Source of the DNA: Mycolicibacterium palauense
Lineage (GTDB): Bacteria > Actinomycetota > Actinomycetes > Mycobacteriales > Mycobacteriaceae
NCBI RefSeq assembly: GCF_002592005.1
Contig: NZ_NVQF01000057.1
Coordinates: 1 to 40,592 of the forward strand
Reading direction: 5' to 3'
DNA length: 40,592 bases
The translations under genes were made by a program, and so were the position numbers. This document shows, piece by piece, positions 7,767-16,056 of this stretch (the stretch's first letter is position 1; every line of letters starts with the position of its first letter). The notes below the pieces were generated by a model that had not been told where the DNA came from, searched no databases, and worked only from the letters and a program-made list of their open reading frames with translations.

Positions 7767-9052
7767 TGCCGATGACCGACACCATGACCGCACTTCCCGA
7801 CTCCGGCCCGGCCGAGAACCCGGGGCCCGCCCCACGGCCGCAGGCGCTGGGGGCTTTTTCGCTGCCGTTGGGGTACATGCTCATTCCCGACGGCCCGGGC
7901 CACGACGCGGTGCGCGCGGCGCTGCTGGACGGGAACGAGCCCGAGAGCTGGCCCGAGGCGCTGCGTGCCCACGCGCTCGCGCACTCCGGCGATGTGCAGT
8001 CCGCGCTGTCGCACCTGCACGGCGAGGATCCGGTGACCCGCTTCAACCGGTTCGTGCTGGACCCCGACGGGGTGGACACCGACGCCCTGCGCGACGAACT
8101 CGGGGAGTTCGGGGTCCTGGTCGACCTGGTGCTGTTCACGATCGGCCGGCGCGACACCGCGCCGGAGGTGGGCAGCGGGGACGGCGAAGTGGCCGCGGTC
8201 GTGCTGGCCGCACAGGCCAGCCACGCGTTGTCGCTGGGCGATCCGCAGGCGGCGGTCGAACTGCTGGATCGGGCAGCCGATGCGGCGGCGGCCGCCGCGC
8301 CCCGGCTGCAGGGCGCCCTGGCCGGGGCCGCCGGTTCGGTGTGCCGCGACATCGACGACCCGTCGGCGCAGCAGCGGCTCGAACGGGCGCTGCGCCTGCT
8401 CGACGGGGCCGACGGGCTGCGGGTCAGCCGCGCGGAGCTGCACCTCACCGTCGCGGGGTTGATCCATGAACGTGCCCAGGACAATCCGGGGCTGATCGCG
8501 CAGGCCATCCCGCACTACCATTCGGCGCTGCAGCTGGTGCTGCGGGAAGAGGCCCCACTGCTGTGGGCGGCCGCGCACGCGAACCTGGCCACCGCCTACC
8601 TGACCATGCCGATGGTCGAGGCCTCCAGCCAGTTGCGCCTCGGCGTGGCCGCCCAGTCCCTGCGTTCGGCGCTGAAGGTCTACACCCGCGAGCAGCACCC
8701 CGAACAGTGGGCCAGCGTGCAGCTGAATCTGGCGAACTCGCTGGTGTACACCCCGTCGAAACACCAGGCCGACAATCTCGTGGAGGCCGTGGAGCTCTAC
8801 GAGGCGGTGCTGGAGGCCCGGGACCGGGAGACCGACCCGTTGGGCCGCGCGCGGGTGCTGGCCAACCAGGGCAATGCGCTGGCCCATCTCGGCGTGTTCG
8901 ACCAGGCCAAGGCCAAGCTCTACGAGGCCCGATTCCTGTTCGAGGAGCACCACGACGACGACTCGGTGCGCGCGGTCCGCGGCGTTCTCGACGAGATCGC
9001 CCGTCAGGTCACCCTGTTGCGCTCGCAGCCCGGCGACGGGCCGGCATCGTGA
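7766..9052 (+). CDS. TPR-type repeat protein of the huc operon
   Basis: This protein of about 428 aa is nearly all helical. The C-terminal half carries TPR-like helix pairs, for example LWAAAHANLATAYLTMP, WASVQLNLANSLVYTP and RARVLANQGNALAHLGVFDQAKAKLYEA, with the A/G spacing usual for the repeat. TPR domains bind partner proteins, so an assembly or docking role for Huc is likely. I take the ATG at 7766, which overlaps the preceding stop by one base; the TTG one codon upstream is less likely. The end overlaps the next gene by 4 nt (GTGA). The N-terminal 130 residues include a possible peptide-binding groove but no recognised domain. Confidence 0.8.
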   Translation: MPMTDTMTALPDSGPAENPGPAPRPQALGAFSLPLGYMLIPDGPGHDAVRAALLDGNEPESWPEALRAHALAHSGDVQSALSHLHGEDPVTRFNRFVLDPDGVDTDALRDELGEFGVLVDLVLFTIGRRDTAPEVGSGDGEVAAVVLAAQASHALSLGDPQAAVELLDRAADAAAAAAPRLQGALAGAAGSVCRDIDDPSAQQRLERALRLLDGADGLRVSRAELHLTVAGLIHERAQDNPGLIAQAIPHYHSALQLVLREEAPLLWAAAHANLATAYLTMPMVEASSQLRLGVAAQSLRSALKVYTREQHPEQWASVQLNLANSLVYTPSKHQADNLVEAVELYEAVLEARDRETDPLGRARVLANQGNALAHLGVFDQAKAKLYEARFLFEEHHDDDSVRAVRGVLDEIARQVTLLRSQPGDGPAS

Positions 9053-9924
9053 CCGCGCTCTACGAGCCGGGGCTCGAAGAGCTGGCCCAGCGCGTCGACG
9101 ACGCCGTGGCTGCCCTGGCCGATCTGGACCCGGCGTCGCGGGCCGTCGCCGAGGAGCTCAAGGCCGCGCTGGAGGCGGTGCACCGCGCCGGGCTGGTCAC
9201 CATGGTGCGGCGGATGCGGGAGGACGACGCGGCCCGCGCCGTGCTCTTCGAGCTGGTGGACGACCCGGTGGTGCATCTGCTGCTGTCGCTGCACGAGATC
9301 ATCCGCCCGGACCCGGTGACCCACGCGAACCGGGTGCTCAACTCCGTGCGGCCCCAGCTGCACAGCCACGGCGGCGATGTCACCCTGGTCCGGGTCGCCG
9401 AGGGCACCGCGTTCGTGCGGCTCGAGGGTGCCTGCAACGGCTGCTCGATGTCGTCGGTGACACTGCGCACCCTGGTGCAGGACGCCCTGGTCGACGGGGT
9501 CCCGTCCATCACCGCGGTCGAGGTGCTGCCGAACGAGCCGACACCGGCGCTGATCCCGGTGGAATCGCTGCGGATGCCGCCGGACCGGCCGCTTCAGGGG
9601 TGGGCCCGGCTGGGTGCCGCCGCCCATGTGCCCGACGACGGTGTGGTGATGCACAGCCTGACCGCCGAGTCGGGGGAGGAGGCCGACGTGATCATCGTCA
9701 GCGTCGGCCGCCGGCTGTCGGCCTACCGCAACGAATGCGCGCACGAGGGTCTGCCACTGGACAACGCCATCCTCGACGTCGGCAACGGGACGCTCACCTG
9801 TCCGTGGCACGGCTTCTGCTACGACGCGAGCTCGGGTGAGTGTCTCAGCGCCCCGGGCGCCCAGCTCGAACAACTGCCACTGCGGGTCGACGACGGAGAC
9901 GTCTGGGTAAGAGTGCGGGGATGA
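9049..9924 (+). CDS. hucE: NifU-like/Rieske fusion iron-sulfur protein, HucE type
   Basis: This 291-aa two-cluster protein starts at a GTG overlapping the TPR gene by 4 nt. After a helical N-terminus (1-85), a NifU C-terminal-type domain (about 88-165) contains the CNGC motif in GACNGCSMSSVTL, which normally binds a shared [4Fe-4S] cluster. A Rieske-type domain follows (about 185-290) with CAHEGLPLD and CPWHGFCYD, the C-x-H and C-x2-H ligands of a [2Fe-2S] cluster. I recall that the equivalent M. smegmatis protein is called HucE and is proposed to link Huc to the respiratory chain. A fusion of a scaffold or electron-transfer NifU domain with a Rieske ferredoxin suits either electron relay or cluster delivery to HucS. 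The domains are secure; the physiological role is less so. Confidence 0.9.
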   Translation: MTALYEPGLEELAQRVDDAVAALADLDPASRAVAEELKAALEAVHRAGLVTMVRRMREDDAARAVLFELVDDPVVHLLLSLHEIIRPDPVTHANRVLNSVRPQLHSHGGDVTLVRVAEGTAFVRLEGACNGCSMSSVTLRTLVQDALVDGVPSITAVEVLPNEPTPALIPVESLRMPPDRPLQGWARLGAAAHVPDDGVVMHSLTAESGEEADVIIVSVGRRLSAYRNECAHEGLPLDNAILDVGNGTLTCPWHGFCYDASSGECLSAPGAQLEQLPLRVDDGDVWVRVRG

Positions 9925-11144
9925 GTCGATACACCGTTCGGCACAACATCTCCGGCGCCTCCGGTGCCGTGCTGTCCGCCGGTGATCCGGTGCGACAGTT
10001 CGCCCGGCCGGCCGCCGACCTCAGCGACGGTTGGCGCCCCGAGGTCTGGTTGGGAGCCCCCGCCCCCGGGGGGTTGGCGCTGCCGCCCGCGAACCCGACC
10101 GCGGCCTGGATGTACTCCCCGCGGGCCGTGTTCCTCGGGGAACGTCACGTGGTGGTCGCGGATTCGGGAAACCACCGGGTGCTGGTGTGGAACGGGTTGC
10201 CCGACGCCGACGAACAACCCGCCGACGTGGTGCTGGGCCAGCCGGACGGGACGACCGAGGGGCGTGCGGCCGGCGGGCGCGGGCCCGAACGCGGGATGAA
10301 CCTGCCGACGGGGGTGCTGATCCACGACGGCCGGCTGGTCGTCGCCGACGCCTGGCACCACCGGATCCTGGTCTGGGACACGATCCCGACGCGCGACGAC
10401 GTCGCCCCGGATCTGATTCTGGGGCAGAAGGATCCGTCGTCGGTGGAGCCCAACGGGGGCACCGGCTGCTCGGCCGCCACGCTGTACTGGCCGTTCGGCG
10501 TGGCGGTCCTGGGGGACACGTTCTGGGTGGCCGACACCGGCAATCGCCGCGTCCTCGGGTGGCGGGACGGTATTCCGGAGCCCGGACGGCCCGCCGACAT
10601 CGTCCTCGGACAGCCCGACGCGGCCCATCGCGAGGAGAACCGGGGGGAGCGGGTCGGGCCGGCCAGTTTCCGCTGGCCGCACGCCATCACCGGGCGCGCC
10701 GATCTGCTGTTGATCGCCGATGCCGGCAACCATCGGGTGCTGGGCTGGTCGCCGCAGCCGGACCGCGACGGCCCGGCGGCCATGCTGCTGGGCCAGCGCG
10801 ACTTCGGTGACTCCCAGGAATGGCCCTACGGTCCGCACACCGCGGACCGGTTCCGCTTCCCGTACGCGATCGGCCTCGACGCCGGCGGTGGTGCCGCCGG
10901 GGAGCGGCTGGCGGTCGCCGACACGGCCAACAACAGGGTGCTGCTGTGGGACGGGCTGCCGTCCGACGGTCGTCCCGCCGATCATGTCCTGGCCCAGCCG
11001 GATTTCGCCAGCAACGGCGAGAACCGGTGGGCCGCCGTTCAGCACGACACCCTGTGCTGGCCCTACGGGCTGTCCCTGCGCGGCGACCGGCTGGCGGTCG
11101 CCGATTCGGGGAACAACCGGGTGATGATCTGGCGGCGACGGTGA
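9921..11144 (+). CDS. NHL-repeat beta-propeller protein of the huc operon
   Basis: This 407-aa protein starts at an ATG overlapping the previous stop by 4 nt (ATGA) and ends in a GTGA overlap with the next gene. It contains at least six NHL-type blades recognisable by repeated [V/I]AD(S/T/A)xNxRVL(V/G/L)W: VVADSGNHRVLVW, VVADAWHHRILVW, VADTGNRRVLGW, IADAGNHRVLGW, VADTANNRVLLW and VADSGNNRVMIW. Between them runs a second periodic motif, (A)DxVLGQPD. There is no signal peptide or membrane segment, so it should be cytosolic like Huc. Beta-propellers of this type usually scaffold complexes. Its fixed place in the operon points to assembly or anchoring of the hydrogenase. Confidence 0.88.
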   Translation: MSRYTVRHNISGASGAVLSAGDPVRQFARPAADLSDGWRPEVWLGAPAPGGLALPPANPTAAWMYSPRAVFLGERHVVVADSGNHRVLVWNGLPDADEQPADVVLGQPDGTTEGRAAGGRGPERGMNLPTGVLIHDGRLVVADAWHHRILVWDTIPTRDDVAPDLILGQKDPSSVEPNGGTGCSAATLYWPFGVAVLGDTFWVADTGNRRVLGWRDGIPEPGRPADIVLGQPDAAHREENRGERVGPASFRWPHAITGRADLLLIADAGNHRVLGWSPQPDRDGPAAMLLGQRDFGDSQEWPYGPHTADRFRFPYAIGLDAGGGAAGERLAVADTANNRVLLWDGLPSDGRPADHVLAQPDFASNGENRWAAVQHDTLCWPYGLSLRGDRLAVADSGNNRVMIWRRR

Positions 11145-12022
11145 GACCGCGGATCGTCCAGTCCGACGGCCAGATCGGGTTCTTCTGGACCACGGCGGCC
11201 GGGGTGCCGACACACCTGCAGCAGCTGGTCGCCGGCGACAACCTGATGGACAACCCGATGGACACCCCGATGGAGGAGGAGCCCGACCGGCTGATCGCCA
11301 CCCACCTGGAGGCACTCGACGACGCGCTGATCATCGCCGCCGAGCGGTTCGGCGAGATCCTCGGTGGTGGCCGGCGTCCCACCGACTCCACCGAGCGTGA
11401 CGCGCTCGTCGACCTGCACCGGGCACTGGACCGACTGTGTTTCGAGTACGCCGCCGCGCTGGAGAGCACCGGCACCCCAGCGGATCTGCGGGCCGGCAAG
11501 ATCATCGGGACCGCGGCGCTGTTCTCGATCCGCGCGCGGCTGCCGCTGGGCCTGCTCGGACCGGCGCCGTTGGACGGCGAACTCGACGATCCGGACGTCG
11601 GTGTCATCGGGGGCTTCGGGGAGATGCACCAGGTCGATCCGCAGCGTCCGTGGCTCGGGGGGCGTTGGGTGGTGCGCACCGAAGCCGGACAACGCTTTCC
11701 GCTGACCCTGTCGATGATGATGTTCGACAGCTCCGGGGTGAACAAGCAGGCCGCCCGACAGGAGCACCTGGACGCGTTGAACGCGGTGATCGCCTCGGCG
11801 AGCCTGGCCGAGGCGGACCCGTTGGCGGTGACCTGCGCGGTGGACTGGCTGCTCTACGACTGGCTGATGGCCCACCGGGACGGCCCGGACAGCGCCGAGA
11901 TCGTGTTCCCCAAGGGCCACGAGTCCGATGCCGCGGTCGTGGTCAGGGCCGCCGCCACCTCGGTGTCCGCGCGTTCGACCTTCGATCCCGGGCTGGTGGG
12001 GCTGGGACCGTCGCGGCCCTGA
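11141..12022 (+). CDS. uncharacterised last gene of the huc operon
   Basis: This 293-aa protein begins at a GTG overlapping the NHL gene by 4 nt. I do not recognise a family. Features visible are a Met-rich stretch (LMDNPMDTPMEEEPD, about residues 36-50), a helical section, a low-complexity Pro/Gly turn region (LGPAPLDGELDDPDVGVIGG) and a segment GEMHQVDPQRPWLGGRWVVRT that looks beta-rich. No cysteines or membrane helices are seen. It could help hydrogenase maturation or docking, judged only from translational coupling. About 60 bp of apparently non-coding sequence separate it from the convergent HicB-like ORF. Confidence 0.75.
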   Translation: MRPRIVQSDGQIGFFWTTAAGVPTHLQQLVAGDNLMDNPMDTPMEEEPDRLIATHLEALDDALIIAAERFGEILGGGRRPTDSTERDALVDLHRALDRLCFEYAAALESTGTPADLRAGKIIGTAALFSIRARLPLGLLGPAPLDGELDDPDVGVIGGFGEMHQVDPQRPWLGGRWVVRTEAGQRFPLTLSMMMFDSSGVNKQAARQEHLDALNAVIASASLAEADPLAVTCAVDWLLYDWLMAHRDGPDSAEIVFPKGHESDAAVVVRAAATSVSARSTFDPGLVGLGPSRP

Positions 12023-12085
12023 CCGCGTCCCGAACCCGCGACGCGCGACCGGCGGCGCGAGGCGGGGCGGCGGACTCCGGCGTCC

Positions 12086-12316
12086 TCAGCCGCACCGGAT
12101 GACGCCGTGGGGTGCGGGTCCCGGCTCTCCGCGCTGTGCCAAGGCACTGAGGTGGGCCTGAACCGACGACAACGCCGTTCGGGCGGCCTCCTGGGGCGTC
12201 GGGGCGGGAGCCGACCGGATCGACGGGAACTCGGCCACCGATGCGATGTAGCCGCGCTCGTCGGGCGACCAGTGGATCCGGTAGCTGTACTCGAGGGCTT
12301 TCGTCTCGGTGTTCAT
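12086..12316 (-). CDS. HicB-like antitoxin-fold protein
   Basis: This 76-aa protein matches the partial RNase H-like fold of HicB antitoxins: YSYRIHWSPDERGYIASVAEFPSI (residues about 10-33), then the helix TPQEAARTALSSVQAHLSAL. HicB proteins usually pair with a HicA toxin encoded next to them, but no HicA-like ORF is present on either side. It lies between the huc and hyc blocks, convergent with huc. Orphan HicB-type proteins of this size are common in actinobacteria. Whether it regulates its neighbours is unknown. Confidence 0.7.
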   Translation of the reverse strand: MNTETKALEYSYRIHWSPDERGYIASVAEFPSIRSAPAPTPQEAARTALSSVQAHLSALAQRGEPGPAPHGVIRCG

Positions 12317-12371
12317 GGTTAAACCGTAGGACCGGGCCGCGCGCGGCGGCCTCGGTGTTGGCCCCCGATTC

Positions 12372-12429
12372 CGGGTCCCAAGGACCCGTACCGACGGGAC
12401 CAGGTGGTGTCGTCCGGCCCGCGGGCCGG
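12372..12429 (-). terminator. two hairpins after the hyc-like operon
   Basis: The 133-bp gap 12317-12449 beyond the hycE stop holds a 7-bp stem with a 3-nt loop (12372-12378 and 12382-12388) and a perfect 16-bp palindrome (12414-12429, CCGGCCC-GC-GGGCCGG). In the direction of transcription the palindrome comes first, 20 nt after the stop. No T-run follows. The pair probably ends the hyc transcript. Confidence 0.45.
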
Positions 12430-12449
12430 GGACCGGTGGACGTGCGGGC

Positions 12450-13931
12450 CTACAGGTCGTTGCCGGCGTAGGAGAGGTTGAAGCTCTTGTTGGTCAAGGG
12501 GAAGTCCGGCACGATCGTGTCGGACATCGCCACCGGCAGCGCCGGCCAGTTGAACCAGGACGGGTCGACAACCTTGGCCCTGGTCAACGAGCCGTCCGGT
12601 CCGACCTCGGCGCGGTGCACGATGGAGCCGCGCCAGCCTTCGACGATCCCGACACCCTCGCCCCGGGCCTCCGGCACGGCGACGGTGTGGTCGAGTCCGC
12701 CGGAATGGCCCTCGACCAGCCGGCACACCAGGTCCACCGAGGCGGCGAACTCGTCCCGGCGCGCCTGGTATCGGGCCAGCACATCGCCGGTCTGCGCGCC
12801 GACCTCGGTCACCGGCAGGTCGATCACGGGATGGTCGAGGCGCGCATCGGAGCGCAATCCGCTGGCCCGGGCGACGTAGCCGAGACAACCCAGCGCGCGG
12901 GCGTCCTCGGTCGCCAGCGCGGAGGTGCCGCAGAATCGGTCGTAGGCCACCGTGTTGCCCAGCGTGAGGGCGGCGACCTCGGCAAGATCGGTGCCGAGGT
13001 CGCGCAGCCGCGCCGGGTCGGGAAGGGCCCGCAGCGTCACCCCGCCGGGCCGCAGCGCCCCGCGTAGCAGCCGGTGGCCGGTGACCTCGGCGTTGATCCG
13101 CAGCAGCGCTTCCCGGATGCGCAGGGCGTGGGTGTTGGCCAGCGAGAACCCGACGTCGTTGGCGAGTGCGCCCAGGTCGGCGGCGTGGTTGTAGAGCCGC
13201 TCCAGTTCGACGAGCAGCATCCGCAGCCGCTGCGCGTCGGCGGGCACCTCGACGCCGGCGGCGTTCTCGACGGCCAGGCAGTGCGCCAGCGCGTGTGCGG
13301 CCGAGGTGTCCCCGCTGATCCGTTCCGCCAGTGCGACGGCGTCCATGCCCGTCCGGCCCTGGAACGCCTTCTCCACCCCCCGGTGGACGTACCAGAGCCG
13401 GGCCTTGAGCCGCAGGATGGTCTCGCCGGCGACCGAGAACCGGAAGTGCCCCGGTTCGATCATGCCGGCGTGCACGGGCCCGACCGGGATCTCGTAGACG
13501 CCGGGTCCCTCCACCGCGACGAAGGGGAACCGGCCGCTGGGCTCGAACGGCGGCGGCGCACCGGCGTCGGCGCGCATCGGATGCCATCGCTCGGGCCAGT
13601 GGGCGTGGCGGACCAGCCGACGCGGACGCGGATGGCCCACCAGTTCGATGCCGAACAGATCGGCCATTTCGCGTTCGAAGCGGCTCAGCGGGAACGAAAG
13701 GTCGGCCAGTGACGGCAGCCGGGGGGTGTCGGCCGGCAGTCGCAGGACCAGCTCGACGCGCCGGTCCGGTCGGGCCGCCAGGAACAGGTACACCACCCGC
13801 AGCTGGTGGCCGTCGTCGTGGGCGGCCACCAGCGCGGCCCGATACCCGCCGTCCAGCAGGTCCGCGGCCGCGGCGGCCAGCTCGTGCTCGCCGACGGTGT
13901 GGCGCACCGTGTCCGGCGTTGCCGGGGTCAC
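12450..13931 (-). CDS. hycE: HycE-like large subunit without NiFe-binding cysteines (Rv0087-like)
   Basis: This 493-aa protein joins a NuoC-like N-terminus (about 1-130, with PLSRFEREMADLFGIELVGHP) to a NuoD/hydrogenase-large-subunit domain (about 150-493, with PVGPVHAGMIEPGHFRF and WYVHRGVEKAFQGR). Both metal sites are lost. The L1 motif, normally RICGIC, reads RISGDTSAAHALAH. The C-terminal L2 motif, normally DPCxxC, reads KSFNLSYAGNDL with no cysteine. It therefore cannot hold a NiFe centre, and the usual C-terminal processing site is absent. The GTG start overlaps the hycQ stop. Length and order match M. tuberculosis Rv0087 as I recall. It resembles complex I NuoCD or the Ehr-type (energy-converting hydrogenase-related) complexes of unknown substrate. 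The family call is secure; calling it a hydrogenase would be wrong. Confidence 0.93.
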   Translation of the reverse strand: MTPATPDTVRHTVGEHELAAAAADLLDGGYRAALVAAHDDGHQLRVVYLFLAARPDRRVELVLRLPADTPRLPSLADLSFPLSRFEREMADLFGIELVGHPRPRRLVRHAHWPERWHPMRADAGAPPPFEPSGRFPFVAVEGPGVYEIPVGPVHAGMIEPGHFRFSVAGETILRLKARLWYVHRGVEKAFQGRTGMDAVALAERISGDTSAAHALAHCLAVENAAGVEVPADAQRLRMLLVELERLYNHAADLGALANDVGFSLANTHALRIREALLRINAEVTGHRLLRGALRPGGVTLRALPDPARLRDLGTDLAEVAALTLGNTVAYDRFCGTSALATEDARALGCLGYVARASGLRSDARLDHPVIDLPVTEVGAQTGDVLARYQARRDEFAASVDLVCRLVEGHSGGLDHTVAVPEARGEGVGIVEGWRGSIVHRAEVGPDGSLTRAKVVDPSWFNWPALPVAMSDTIVPDFPLTNKSFNLSYAGNDL

Positions 13932-15394
13932 CGTGGCGCTCCGAGGGTTCCGGCGGTGGTGAGCAGGTCGTTGAAGGCCGACGGGGCGGTGGCCAGCGCC
14001 ACGCAGCAGGCCAGGCCGACGGCCAGGGCCATCGTGACGGTCACGGGTGTGCTGATCGGGGGTGCGTCGTCGGGGGCCGACCCGAACAGAATGCGGCCGC
14101 TGTTGCGGGCCAGTGCGGCGAACGCCACACCGACCAGGATCATCGCGGCGGCCAGTGACCAGGCCAGGCCGGCGTCGGCCAGCGAGCGCGCGATGGCCAG
14201 CTCGGAGGCGAACATCGCGAACGGGGGCATTCCCAGGAGCACCAGGGCCCCGACGGCGAACGCGCCGCCGACCATGCGTGAGCGCCCCAGCACACCGGTG
14301 ATGTCGGCGATGGCGGTGGATCGGTGCGCGGCCTGAAGCTGTCCACTGCTGACGAAAAGCACCGTCTTGCCGACCCCGTGGGCCGCGACGTGCAACAGCA
14401 GCGCGGCGATGGCCAGGCGGGTGCCGGCCGCTGCCGCGATGGCGACGAGCCCCATGTTCTCCATCGAGGAGTAGGCGAGCATCCGTTTCAGATCGCCGGT
14501 CGCGGTGAGCATCAGTGCCGCGATCAGAAGCGTGATCAGACCCATGACCACCAGGCCGGTGCGCAGGAATCCCGGGCCGGTGGCGGTGTCGACGACGGGT
14601 TTGATCCGGATCACCACGGAGAAGGCCACCGCCAGCAGCACCCCGCTCATCAGCGCCGAGGTCGGTGCCGGGGCCTGGCTGTGCGCGTCGGCCAGCCAGG
14701 TGTGGAACGGGAACAGACCCGCCTTGGCGCCGTAACCCAGCAACAGCAGCGCGCCGGCGAGCCGGGTCACCGCGGGGTCGAGGTTGTGCGCGGTGGCCAT
14801 CAGCACGTCGAGGTTCAACGCGGTGTCGGCCCCGGCGCCGGCGTGGCGGGCAGCGAAGTAGAGCAGCACGGTACCGAGGAAGGCGACCGCGATGCCGACG
14901 GAGCAGACGATGACGTACTTCCAGGTGGCCTCCAACGCGGTGCGGGTGTGGTGGTGGCCGACGAGGAAGGCGGTCACGATCGTCGTCGCCTCGATCGCCA
15001 CCCAGATCACGCCGATGTTGTTGGCGCACACCGCCAGCACCATGGCGGCCAGGAACGCCGAGGTGAGCACCCCGTAACGGCGCATGTCGGAGGCGCCGGC
15101 GTGTCCGTGGGCCGCCTCGGTCTGCAGGTACCCCACGCTGGCCCAGGTGGCCAGGGTGGCGACCACGCCGATGACGATCAGCATGGTCGCGGTGATCGCG
15201 TCGACGCGCAGTAGCCCACCGAGGCCGACGTGCACGCTGTCGCCCACCCGGGTGGCCTCGGCGACCCCGCACGCCAGCACGGTCACCGAGGCCGCCACCG
15301 GCACCCAGGCCGTGACCGGGCGCCAGCCGGCGACCAGGATGGTCAGGGCGGCGGCCACCGGGGCGGCCATCGCGATCAGCAGGGCCACGATCAT
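13928..15394 (-). CDS. hycQ: HycQ/HyfF-like proton-pump membrane subunit (Rv0086-like)
   Basis: This 488-aa polytopic protein (about 13-14 hydrophobic segments) belongs to the NuoL/M/N and Mrp antiporter-like family. Signature pieces include the charged helix GLFPFHTWLADAHSQAPAPTSALMSG and the segment DLKRMLAYSSMENMGL (each longer than quoted in effect, with the key Lys, His and Glu residues kept). It should form one proton channel of the membrane arm. The ATG shares one base with the hycP stop and the end overlaps hycE. The segment order and length fit HyfF-type subunits. No sign of damage is seen. Confidence 0.93.
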   Translation of the reverse strand: MIVALLIAMAAPVAAALTILVAGWRPVTAWVPVAASVTVLACGVAEATRVGDSVHVGLGGLLRVDAITATMLIVIGVVATLATWASVGYLQTEAAHGHAGASDMRRYGVLTSAFLAAMVLAVCANNIGVIWVAIEATTIVTAFLVGHHHTRTALEATWKYVIVCSVGIAVAFLGTVLLYFAARHAGAGADTALNLDVLMATAHNLDPAVTRLAGALLLLGYGAKAGLFPFHTWLADAHSQAPAPTSALMSGVLLAVAFSVVIRIKPVVDTATGPGFLRTGLVVMGLITLLIAALMLTATGDLKRMLAYSSMENMGLVAIAAAAGTRLAIAALLLHVAAHGVGKTVLFVSSGQLQAAHRSTAIADITGVLGRSRMVGGAFAVGALVLLGMPPFAMFASELAIARSLADAGLAWSLAAAMILVGVAFAALARNSGRILFGSAPDDAPPISTPVTVTMALAVGLACCVALATAPSAFNDLLTTAGTLGAPR

Positions 15395-16056
15395 CAGTCC
15401 CTCAACTCCCGCAGCTGGTCCAGATCGGTGTCGCCGAACGCGCGCCGAAGACGCCCGGTGAGCACGCCGATCACCACGATCGCGAACAGCACGTCGAGGG
15501 AGGCGCCCAGTTCGACGATGAGCGGAACCCCGGCCGTCAGCAGGAACGCCGATGCGGCGATCCCGTTGTCGAGCATCAGGAATCCGATTGCCTGCGACAC
15601 CGCGCGCCGGCGGGTGGCCATGACGAACAGCGCGACGAACACGACGGCGAACGCCGCGGGCACCGCCGCCGTCCCCGGGCCGGGTTCCAGGGCCGCGACC
15701 GGGCGGGCGACGGCGAAGGCGGCAACGGTCAGTCCCGAGGCGATCAGCAGCGAACTGGCGACGTTGACCAGGGGTGTGGCCTCGCGCCCGTCGGTCGGCT
15801 CGGCCGCCACCGCACGACCCAGCAGCCACGGCAGCGCCAGCGCCCGCAGCGCCAGAATCGTCAGACCGACCATCAGCAGGGTCGCGTCGGATTCGTACCA
15901 GGCGTTCACCAGGGGGATCGCCGCCAGGGCGATGCCCTGCAGCGCCACCAACCGAACCATGCTGGCCAGGTCGCGGCGCCAGACGATCAGCACCGCGGCC
16001 AGCAGCAGCATGCCGGCGGCGAAATTGATGGCCAGGGAGTAGGTTTCGGCGCTCAC
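15394..16056 (-). CDS. hycP: HycP/HyfE-like membrane subunit (Rv0085-like)
   Basis: This 220-aa protein has about seven hydrophobic helices. It ends in a short polar tail (RLRRAFGDTDLDQLRELRD), typical of HyfE-type subunits, whose C-terminal half corresponds to NuoK. Segments such as GFLMLDNGIAASAFLL carry the conserved glycine/aspartate pattern of the family. The GTG start overlaps the hycD stop by 4 nt, and the stop overlaps the hycQ start. It would pack between the NuoH-like HycD and the antiporter-like subunits. Confidence 0.9.
   Translation of the reverse strand: MSAETYSLAINFAAGMLLLAAVLIVWRRDLASMVRLVALQGIALAAIPLVNAWYESDATLLMVGLTILALRALALPWLLGRAVAAEPTDGREATPLVNVASSLLIASGLTVAAFAVARPVAALEPGPGTAAVPAAFAVVFVALFVMATRRRAVSQAIGFLMLDNGIAASAFLLTAGVPLIVELGASLDVLFAIVVIGVLTGRLRRAFGDTDLDQLRELRD

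Noticed and set aside
12450..13931. naming the hyc-like operon a formate hydrogenlyase
   Set aside because: No NiFe ligands, no formate dehydrogenase and no ferredoxin subunit are present; the name is inherited annotation.
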